From Antrodiella citrinella (taxonomy: Eukaryota; Basidiomycota; Agaricomycetes; Polyporales; Steccherinaceae), in the NCBI GenBank assembly GCA_004802725.1, contig SGPM01000004.1:1-64000 (forward strand): a stretch of DNA of 64,000 bases. Reading direction: 5' to 3'. Each line of letters starts with the position of its first letter. Position 1 is the stretch's first letter. Of the stretch, positions 56,242 through 64,000 are shown in pieces. Both the position numbers and the translations under genes were made by a program. The notes below the pieces were generated by a model. That model made no database searches, was not told where the DNA came from, and was given only the letters and a program-made list of their open reading frames with translations.

Positions 56242-56978
56242 TTACAGTGACCTGTGTCCACCTGTCGAGCCGAATCCACCAGCTCCTCTAAGAGTTTCGT
56301 CGAGATCCTGTGGAATGTAATATCATCAGAAATATCCGAAAACGCGGTCGGAGGTACATACCGCCACCTCCATTACATCTGGAGTATAGATTCGCTCGAT
56401 AATCAGTTGGGCCACGCGATCACCTTCCTCGACTATCACGACATGCCGCTCATCAGCATGCGTGTTGCGAGTGAGAGTACACGTGTGTGCGTACCCTGGA
56501 AATCTTTGTCCGACAGATTGAACAAGAGGACAAAAACAACACCGCGGTAGTCGGCATCGACCACACCTGCACCAGTGTCAATCATGAATTTGGATGCTGC
56601 AGAGGCATAAGCATTTCATTTATACATATTCTGAGAAACCAGACGCGTACCAAGGCCACTTCGCGGTGCCACTCGTCCATAACATCCAGCAGGGACCGCG
56701 ACAGATATCTGAGTATCGACGAGAGCTTTTCCATGAGCAGGAATCGTCTTGCTCTCCGCACTGGCAATAGGTTTCGTCTTTATCTGCCGTTCGAAGTGTG
56801 GTGAAAGTACGAACCTGTACAGGTCATATCCCGCAGACAGTGCGGACCCGCGAGTAGGCAGCCTGGCTTTGTCCGAATGTCTCTTGATGAGGAGGCTAGA
56901 GACAGGAGCGAGGGGAGTGGCCTCGTTGTTTTCTACGGGAGACATTTTGCGCTTTTTGAGTTGGGGGGAGTCGGACAT
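56242..56978 (-). CDS. DUT1: Deoxyuridine 5'-triphosphate nucleotidohydrolase (dUTPase)
   Basis: Starts at 56978 with a basic N-terminus ([12 protein letters not shown], possible nuclear signal). All five trimeric-dUTPase motifs are seen: 1 '[10 protein letters not shown]', 2 'GRVAPRSGL', 3 '[18 protein letters not shown]', 4 '[13 protein letters not shown]', 5 '[12 protein letters not shown]'. Motifs 2-5 come from separate exons joined across short introns. Hydrolyses dUTP to dUMP, keeping uracil out of DNA and feeding dTMP synthesis. Divergent from the PIP-box gene through a promoter with ACGCGT boxes. Confidence 0.96.
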
Positions 56979-57307
56979 GGGTCGAAGAAGGAGGAATGAG
57001 GGTTATGTAGTAAAACGCGTGAAAGGACGCGTTCACGGTTCAGACGCGTCGCGCTTGTGGCACCGAAAAGGAAGAATGGATCGGAGTTGAACTACGTGGC
57101 TATGCTGAGTTTCTGGGTTTCAATACAATCACGAGATCTGTGCACGTCTGCTTGGAGTCTCCAGTAGCGACGGCCTGTGGCTCCTGGTCTTTCAGCCGTC
57201 GTCGTCTCGAATCCACCGTCATCTGGTACATAAGCATCCTACTCCAATCTGACCCCGCATATTCACAATTCTCGCACAGGAGATCCAACTCTCGTTCATG
57301 ACGCGTC
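56979..57307. promoter_or_regulatory. Bidirectional promoter with four ACGCGT (MCB) boxes
   Basis: ACGCGT occurs at 57015-57020, 57027-57032, 57044-57049 and 57301-57306. The first three lie 37-71 bp upstream of the dUTPase start codon, the last directly before the ATG of the PIP-box gene at 57308. ACGCGT is the binding site of MBF-type (Mbp1/Swi6) factors that drive G1/S genes in fungi. Binding here is inferred. Confidence 0.75.
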
Positions 57308-59375
57308 ATGCCTTCGAGTCGCAAAGACAAGCAGTCGAAGATCAATACATACTTCGGCACACTTGATCGTAAACGCAAGACTGGACGCGACGAGGATGGT
57401 AATAAGAAGGCCAAGAAACAGAAGCATAAGGAGAACGCTCCATCTACAGGTGGCCCCTCCTTTGACTTGACGCGGGAGGATGAAAAGACAAGGAGCACTC
57501 CGAGTCCGCAGCCCCAGCCACCGCGTCCGAGTCTCTCTCCCAGACGACCGAGGATATCCTCCCGGTCGGTGTCTCTCCACACTGGCTTGCACACTATGCT
57601 CACGCCCAAGAGTCTGCGAAGGGGAGCTCATGCCAACATTCCTGGTAATGGCCACACCCACGGGACACCACATCATGCCTCATCGTCGCGCGGTCAGACT
57701 GGCGGAACGTTACCTACACCGCCTCCAACCATACAGAGTTCTTCAATGCGCTCTCATGACCCCGTCATCGACAATCAAGCTTCGTCCGCTCCTGACACAC
57801 CTGGCGAACATGATCATATCAGTGTATCACAAACCCCACCGTCCCCAGTGCCTCTTGGTCGTGTATCTTCCCCGGACCGAAGACCGTTATACAACACGCC
57901 CAAATCTTCACGGCATTGGGACCCAACAACGTCTCCTCTGAGAGGTAGTCCTAGTATGCGGCACCAAGATGATGATCTATGCGTCCCTTCGTCTCAGACA
58001 TTCGTAATGAACTCTCAGGTGCAAATTCCGTCCCTTGCGGACCTTCTGGCCATTGCGAAGCAGGCACCTCCCAGGCGTGCATACACTCCCATACGTGGTG
58101 TTCCAGACAGACAAGAGTTTTCTGACGATGACGTCTGTCGCGTTCCTTCGTCACAAACACAGGAGCTTATTTACATACCGATTGAGTCGAGATTGAGTTC
58201 CTTACCCACCAGAGGGATCTCCACGAGGACTTCACCGGACGATAATGTCGACAGGTCTCATCTGCATGACAGTGTGATACCACGTCACGATGGCCCCCCA
58301 CTTCAAGATACCTTTGCAGGTTTTCGGCGGCCCACTTTCCCGCCCAAGAGTTCAGATGACTCCGAGTCGCAGTCTGTGGTGCCAACGTCCCAATCAGACG
58401 AGAAAGAGCTCCTCATCCGGCCCGTGGGTAACTTCCCTCTCCCTTCATTCCTTGGTCTGACTCTTGGTGTTCTAGATCCGTCTGCGCAAATCTTCTCGCT
58501 CGCCAAGGGAACTCAAATCTCAGAACAGGTACTGCTTCGTGTTTATCCAAACCATCACAAGACGCTGATGATTTCTCGCTGTAAGCCCTCGTCGGTCGGA
58601 CTCACGTGAGTCAAAGTCTATGTCGCATCAGAGTTCACCGGCCCAAGGAAGTCAACGACGAAATGGCACAACGTCTCCGAACGGGATAACAAAATCCCAC
58701 TGTGGAGGTTCACAACGCCGTGGCGTACGCAGTTACCCATTGGCTGCGTCGGTTCGTCGATCAAGCAGCCAAAGAGTTTCTGACTCGGATGCGGACTCTG
58801 TGACAGAATCTGAGTCGGATAACTTGCCGTCCCATCGAACGTCTCTCAGACCGTCGGAGCGCATTAAATCTGTGCCTCCGCACAGCTCTGAAGATATGGC
58901 AGGGTCACATGCCCCAGACGACGGCAATCCTGCAGAACCTCATCTGTCCAGAGATTCATCCATGCCCGGCATATCAAGCTCTGGGTTGAATTTGCCACAC
59001 TCTTTGCATGACATGATCGCTTCAGAGGCTGACAATTCCCAAACGGAATCAGAGGATGAAGATGGGCCACAGCCACCGCCTCGTCCTCTACGGTACGCGT
59101 CTAGGCAGAAACCCAGTCCTCCAAAGCCAGTTGCTATTCGTCCGGGTCAAATAGGATCTATCGCAAAGCATAGGAGCCAACATCATGATCCTGCTTCACA
59201 ATCTCATATGGATGCGGACGATGAACAAAGCATGGAAAGCATGGTGTCGGATGCACCGCTTCAGCCTCCTAGTTCGTGGGAGGAAGGTTCCATGTCGCCG
59301 TCCTTTCGTCAGAGTCAGGTCCCAGACAACGCGGCGGTTCAAGAGTTTTTTCGATGGTCGGGCCCGGATACGTGA
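57308..59375 (+). CDS. Disordered nuclear protein with N-terminal PCNA-interacting (PIP) box
   Basis: Two exons, 57308-58528 and 58617-59375 (acceptor alternatively at 58610), in phase 0, giving about 660 residues. Residues 9-16 read QSKINTYF, a canonical PIP box (Q-x-x-I-x-x-Y-F). A basic nuclear-localisation stretch follows (RKRKTG, KKAKKQKHK). The rest is Ser/Pro-rich and disordered, with three spaced repeats of a VP(S/T)SQ(T/S) motif (about residues 224, 280 and 358), potential sites of ATM/ATR-like kinases. A patch 'LPSFLGLTLGVLDPSAQIFS' before the intron is the only ordered-looking segment. No catalytic domain is recognised. Its divergent partner is dUTPase. Probably a replication or repair adaptor (inference). 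Confidence 0.72.
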
Positions 59376-60329
59376 CCGTTTGCCTTTCCTATCATCACAC
59401 CTATTAATCGGCCAACCTTTACACATCGGCTTGATCTGATTGATTTGTGGCCAGCCTGCATTTTTCAAGCATAATACCTACACATACGCTGTCACCTATA
59501 ATCATCATATGATTCTGTCATGACGAGCACAAAGGAATACATAGGAGAGATATGAACGCATCGGGTGAGCATGTCATTGTTAGCAATAAATGCATTGACC
59601 GTCATTGGTAGGAGTTTGTGAGAGATATCGAAATGCCAACATAATGCGGTAAGTCGGATTGTCTTTGCGAGCGACTGCACCTTATAAGAACCATCCACAG
59701 AATGTCTTCGGGAAAATCTTCTCTGCGAGCGATTTACCTGCAGAGTGTCGTTGTATCCTAATGTCATTGCATACATTGCTCCCATCATTTCGAACTCACA
59801 TCGAAGGATTCAGACAAACCTCATCCCTTGACAATGATCAGGCTCTGCAAGTGACATACTGTTAACGTTATCGTCGAATGGGCTTTGTTATTGACCTCCT
59901 TTTTATAGGTTCTCGGGATTCACCATTGGAAAACTCACTCTAGTCATCAATTCCTACGCGCAGTCGTTTGATATGATTCATCTGCATTTGGTCGTCGATA
60001 CCTACAGACTGAGCGCTGAGCCGTTATATCAAAGCAATGGCCAGCTGTCAGGGAAACCAAGAGATTCTGCAGGGCACTCGTCACGTGTAAGTTCTAAACA
60101 ATGTCTTCTATTGCCGTAATTTCTTCTTTTCTCATGAACTGTCAGTGTTAGCTAAGGAATGGTATGTCGTGACCATAGACGTTGTTGGCTTCCCATGATG
60201 TGAGTTCTGTAATCTGGATAGGAACAGCCTCAGAGGACTGAAATATGTATATATATTATAGCCATCCCTTTCCCACATCCAAGCCTGCGTTCGTGCCCTC
60301 ATCTACCCCCTAGTATATCGCTGTGCTTG
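59376..60329. other. Intergenic region, about 950 bp
   Basis: Short frames only, on both strands, without splice-consistent continuation. The part near 60240-60330 has a TATATATATTATAG tract and C/T-rich text that suit a promoter for the hydrolase gene. Confidence 0.4.
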
Positions 60330-61621
60330 ATGACTTCCCATTATGTTGCACCTGAAGAGTATGGACACATCAATTTTTCTGAACTTCTTCCACTCGTTGC
60401 ACGATTATTCTTACTAGGTATGCGACCTCTCTGGCTCTATCGTTAGCGAGTACTGACTCGGAACGATGGCTCTTATGGTGTTGAAGCCCTGAAACTGGTG
60501 ACCATGGCCTCATGGTACCCGTTCAGTGGAACGGAGTTCTCTCTGAAGCGTTATATGTTGCGCCAGTTCATTGGGACTGTGCTTCCTAGCAACACGGACA
60601 AGCAACTGCAGTGGATATTACCTAGCACTGGGACTACGTACACTCGCTATCAGCGTAGTCTCTCTAGCAAGTCGGCAGTCGTATCCGAATCGATTGGTCA
60701 CGGTGCTTGGGTGCATTGGATTGGACCGAAGACGAATAAGAAGGTCATGTACTACATTCATGGTGCGTGCCGTTACATGTTCGCTCCAGACTCACACCCT
60801 GATCAATGGACGATACCATAGGTGGAGGATTTCTGTTGCCTATATTTGACGGACATCTGAAGATGATTGATTGGTGGAGGACGGAAGCGAGTAAACACGA
60901 CGTTGATTTCAGCGTCGCAGTCCTTGAATACAGTCAGTACTTGTGTTGCCACCATTCTACATCGAGCACTGAGATGATGATACTAGCTTTGGCAAACCAT
61001 GCCCCGTGGCCTACCCAGCTTCTACAAACCTCCGCCGGCCTCGCACATCTCCTTCAGCAGGGCTATGACCCTGCAGACATCACGATCGCAGGAGATTCAG
61101 CTGGTGGCCATCAAGTGGCTTGCCTTTTAAGTCATATCATCCACCCTCACCCCGACGTCGCACCCGTCAAGCTTGGAAGGCCGCTTGCAGGTGCGGCGAT
61201 CATGTCTGGTTGGCTTACATTCGGCATTACGACCAGCTCATGGAAACGATTCGGCACCGAGGATGCCATGGCACCCCTCATGGCTCTGCTGAGGTGGTCC
61301 AAATTGCTCATCGAGACGAAAAGAAGCACGGGCGATGACTTCTACCTCGAGGCCGCGTTGGCTCCTTCCGATTGGTGGGCTGGATTGGGATCGGCCACCA
61401 AGAACGTCTTATTGACTGCCGGCGAGCGTGAGGGCATGGTTGACGACATCGTCAATACGAAGAGAAAAATGGAGGTGGGTGCTGGTAATGGAGTCAAGAT
61501 AGCATTGTTCGTGCAGGACGGTGGTTCACACATCGAAGCAGCAGTTGACTTCGCGTGTGATGATGGGCCGGGGCCCACTAATTTCCGCGTGTCTTCGTGG
61601 ATACAGGAGGTATACGCGTAA
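60330..61621 (+). CDS. Alpha/beta hydrolase, HSL-like (GDSAGG) esterase/lipase
   Basis: Four exons, roughly 60330-60418, 60488-60761, 60824-60930 and 60991-61621. The oxyanion motif HGGGF is created by removing the intron after 'YYIH' (phase 1). Then 'FSVAVLEYTL' and 'PTQLLQTSAGLAHLLQQGYD', the nucleophile elbow 'ITIAGDSAGGHQVACLLSHI' (catalytic Ser), 'LAGAAIMSGWLTF', 'VLLTAGEREGMVDDI' (acid) and 'VQDGGSHIEA' (His). The N-terminal ~110 residues form a helical cap. HSL-type enzymes hydrolyse short-chain or steryl esters; the substrate is not predictable. The start at 60330 gives 'MTSHYVAPEEYGHINFSELL' and joins in frame through a 69-nt intron. Confidence 0.85.
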
Positions 61622-62130
61622 GCTGTACGTAGACTCCCACAACGCAGCCTTGTCTGACTTATGCTTGACGAGAGGGACACCCGAATCGGTGATGAGACTC
61701 AGAGTTGATCAGCCAGCGAAGGGGGGGGCAAGGCTTCCTAAGGGAAATTGGCCGGCCTAGTACATGCAATGGTTTGGATCAATCCTCTGGGCTCGACGCC
61801 TCTTGATGTCTCACATTGGATACTAGAACTGCTGAAGTCACTTGTGTCGATCTGATGTGACACGGTACGGATGAGTAGATTGAGGAGTGTCTGCACTGAC
61901 TCTCGAGTCGGAGTTTGAATCCAGGAGTCGCGCTGCCAACCGCATGTCCCTTTCAACTTGAAGCTTTCACCAGCAGCCGATGTAGTTGGCACATCGGTCA
62001 GTTTCAGAATGTCAGCCGCTATTCTGATGTCTACTTGGAGGGTCAGCCTGACGTGATTACGCACCCTCTTGAATACTATCTGCACAACCCTCGTCACTGT
62101 TGCATCTCAACTTCACGCTACATTTCCAGT
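61622..62130. other. Intergenic region, about 500 bp
   Basis: 3' flank of the hydrolase gene and promoter of the second coiled-coil gene. Nothing else supported. Confidence 0.4.
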
Positions 62131-62790
62131 ATGGCTCTCAGTGGCACCAAGCAACTCCAGAAACTGCTTGTTAAGGAAGCTAAAACTGACGAGAAGAATC
62201 TCAAACGAGCGCAGAAAGAGGTTTCCAAAGCAGAGAAGGCATTTCAGAAGAGCATCAAGGTCAGTGAAAAGCTTTTGCCATTGGTCGCTGTGAGCTAAAA
62301 CGCCTTGCACAGGACACACAGAAAGCCAAGAAGAAGACTGAACTGACTATCAAGAAGGCTCAGAAGACTGCCAAATCGCTTCTTACCGCGCAGCAGAGTC
62401 ACGATGACGCTGTCATGAAGTTGGACAAAGCGGACCAAGCGACCAAGGTGAGTGCGCAAAACACTCCTCGGTGAGATCCGTCTTAGAGACTTATTGTAGG
62501 AAGCTCGAGACAAAGAGTATCAACTGGAGCAAGAAGTGAGCAGCTACCAAGATTGCTTGACTGACGTTCATCACAGCAAGATTCTCAACGATGTACGTTC
62601 TGGTCTCAGGACCTCTCGTGTCGTCTTCTAACGCTGAATGGTATATTAGGAGGCCCGCGAACGCAAAAAGGCAGCCGCATATATCAAGTTGAGGCAGGAT
62701 CAAGTCGGTCGTGGAACGGAGGGAGTGGGTCCGACCTCTGCTATTCAGACGACAAATCTCTCTGGGGCGGACGTATCTTCTACTGCATGA
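62131..62790 (+). CDS. Small coiled-coil protein, paralogue of the gene at 1933
   Basis: Exons 62131-62259, 62313-62447, 62500-62592 and 62650-62790, all in phase 0, give 165 residues. Like its partner it is nearly all charged helix ('NLKRAQKEVSKAEKAFQKSI', 'KKTELTIKKAQKTAKSLL', 'EARERKKAAAYIKLRQ') with a short Ser/Thr/Gly-rich C-terminal tail. The first intron follows the same 'S/G-IK' residues and exon 3 has the same 93 nt. Sequence identity outside the helical pattern is modest, so the duplication is old. The third exon could carry another 41-nt intron (GTGAGC...CACAG), but removing it breaks the frame. Function unknown. Confidence 0.75.
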
Positions 62791-63180
62791 CCTTGGTACT
62801 TGCGTTTCCCGGAAGGTCTCTTACACTGCGTGTCTCTTCTGGATTGGATTGTTCGGTGTTCTCGTTGGTCCGTTCTTCTGGGGTCTGCTTAGTGTATGTG
62901 TCTTGTGGGTCTCTATTGTGAATGGCACTAGGGTCGGCGACGCCTTGGTCCGTACCAAAGTCAGAGTCTCTTGTTATATTCTGCGACTAGAATATCAAGA
63001 CACGAAGGCAAGGCTGATGCAGATGGCTGGTGAAAGGTCTTGATAGAACACGGTCACGTGTCAGAATCATGAGATGACACCCCTTCTTGGTCAGGTTTCT
63101 TGTCGCTTCGTCTCATCTTGCCGTCTTCTTATCTAGTCATTCCATGCTCTCTCGGCTGCAAAATAGTCTCAGGACGCGCC
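62791..63180. other. Intergenic region, about 390 bp
   Basis: An open frame with a hydrophobic stretch runs through 62711-63043 in another frame of the coiled-coil gene's last exon and past its stop; I see no splice or start signal that would make it a gene. Promoter of the next gene lies at about 63060-63180. Confidence 0.4.
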
Positions 63181-64000
63181 ATGGATGACTACGTTGCTTC
63201 AGGCCATGATGCCGCCGCCTTCACTCAGGCTGGCACGCTTGCAGATACGGGCGAAGGCGAAAACCATGCTAGCCCTTCTGATTCTAGACTCATTTCCTAC
63301 ATTCGCAGTACCATTGCTAAATCTCCCATCGGATCGCTCTTCTCGTTACATGCTGATGTACTTCAACACGCTCTTGCCGAGCGTTCGAATGCCTTCAAAC
63401 ATACAATTGACCTCGCAAATACACTGCAAACGACAGATTGGACCGTTGCCCAAAATTCGCAAGAACCTGCCGCGGAATCCAATGTCACAACTCCTCGCCG
63501 TCTTTCCCACAATAATCCCTTCACAGAAGTGAAGCAAACCTTGACCAAATTGAAAAACCGAAAACGCTCCGGATCAATGTCTAGCGTCGTCTCAGTGCCC
63601 TCCTTGCCACAGTCGTCTTCGAATCTTTTCCAAACGCGTATTCGTGCAAATACCATCTCAACCACCACCATCTTGTCGACTTCATCGTTGCAAAGCTCTT
63701 CTGATGATACTCCGCCGTTGACACCGGAATCACTATCTTCGCAGCCTAGCTCTGTATTGTCCAGCATCTCCGTTGGACCTCTCATCAATCAAGCACTTGC
63801 ATGCATACAAGGAGGGGACGCTCGCCCGAGGACTCGGCAAGAATCCGAGGATATCAGGGAAGGGAAGAAACCAGAACGTCCCATTGTGAGTATGGGTCGT
63901 TTTTAGATACCACACATACTGAAGATTGATCCACAGTGTTATGACGTCCTCATTGCAGACATAAGCAATGATAATCTTCCGCAGTATCGAAACACTGCAG
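63181..64000 (+). CDS. Ser/Thr-rich protein of unknown function, cut by window edge
   Basis: Exon 1 from 63181 to about 63888 (phase 0, donor GTGAGT), then about 63938 onward beyond the edge, giving 'CYDVLIADISNDNLPQYRNT' as the start of exon 2. The first ~60 residues include an ordered segment ('LISYIRSTIAKSPIGSLFSL', 'HADVLQHALAERSNAFKHTI'), followed by low-complexity Ser/Thr/Pro text ('STSSLQSSSDDTPPLTPESL'). No signal peptide. Family not recognised because the conserved part is probably outside the window. Confidence 0.6.

Noticed and set aside
62540..62580. Additional 41-nt intron in exon 3 of the second coiled-coil gene
   Set aside because: GTGAGC...CACAG is well formed, but its removal breaks the frame that leads into the conserved next exon, and retaining it keeps exon 3 equal in length to that of the paralogue.
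62711..63043. Hydrophobic open frame overlapping the coiled-coil gene's last exon
   Set aside because: It starts inside another gene in a different frame, at ATG-less context, and has no splice or promoter support, although the hydrophobic stretch is striking.

Overview
The window is nuclear DNA of a filamentous basidiomycete, most likely an agaricomycete. This rests on many short introns (about 45-90 nt, GT...AG), densely packed genes on both strands in divergent and tail-to-tail pairs, proteins that closely resemble basidiomycete families (GPC1, VFA1, UPF0303, a Con-6 protein, a DUF6741-like protein), and coding regions rich in Ser/Pro-rich disorder. No rRNA, tRNA or CRISPR array was recognised, and no retroelement. 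About 32 protein genes can be supported, the first and last cut by the window edges. Exon borders were read by eye from splice signals, reading frame and family similarity, so single borders may be off.

Layout. 0-12.6 kb: an MscS-type channel (partial), a coiled-coil protein, a gene-poor stretch holding a small unknown gene (A), a DUF6741-like protein, a Con-6 protein, mitochondrial bL34, tRNA adenosine deaminase TAD1, and a second small unknown gene (B) homologous to A. 12.6-16.5 kb is repeat-rich and essentially gene-free. 16.5-27.6 kb is compact housekeeping: GPC1, ISU1, PRP31, MCC beta subunit, a WDR89-like protein and a small membrane protein. 28.4-32.5 kb holds a tandem pair of membrane glycoprotein genes. 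33-42.8 kb: ALE1-type lysophospholipid acyltransferase, TAF9, SEC12, a NIPA-type Mg transporter, a UPF0303 protein and RIM1. A small foldback (MITE-like) element separates RIM1 from HBS1/SKI7 (43.2-47.5 kb). 47.8-64 kb: nucleoside transporter, VFA1, glutathione-dependent formaldehyde dehydrogenase, an ACBP/ATG37-like protein, mS34, a GatC-like protein, dUTPase, a PIP-box protein, an alpha/beta hydrolase, a paralogue of the first coiled-coil gene, and a cut unknown gene.

How genes work together. Several neighbours share a theme. GPC1 and the MBOAT acyltransferase are the two steps that rebuild phosphatidylcholine from glycerophosphocholine. bL34m, mS34, the GatC-like protein, RIM1 and ISU1 serve mitochondrial gene expression or biogenesis. 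dUTPase and the PIP-box protein are divergently transcribed from a 329-bp region with four ACGCGT (MCB) boxes, pointing to shared G1/S control.

Most notable observations: (1) an HBS1/SKI7 gene whose structure predicts two proteins by skipping one long exon that has its own stop codon; (2) a pair of small, fast-diverging paralogues (A and B) with identical intron phases and no recognised family; (3) the MCB-rich promoter linking dUTPase to an undescribed PCNA-binding protein; (4) a 235-bp element with 29-bp perfect terminal inverted repeats in the RIM1/HBS1 promoter; (5) a tandem membrane-protein pair in which one copy carries a frame break.
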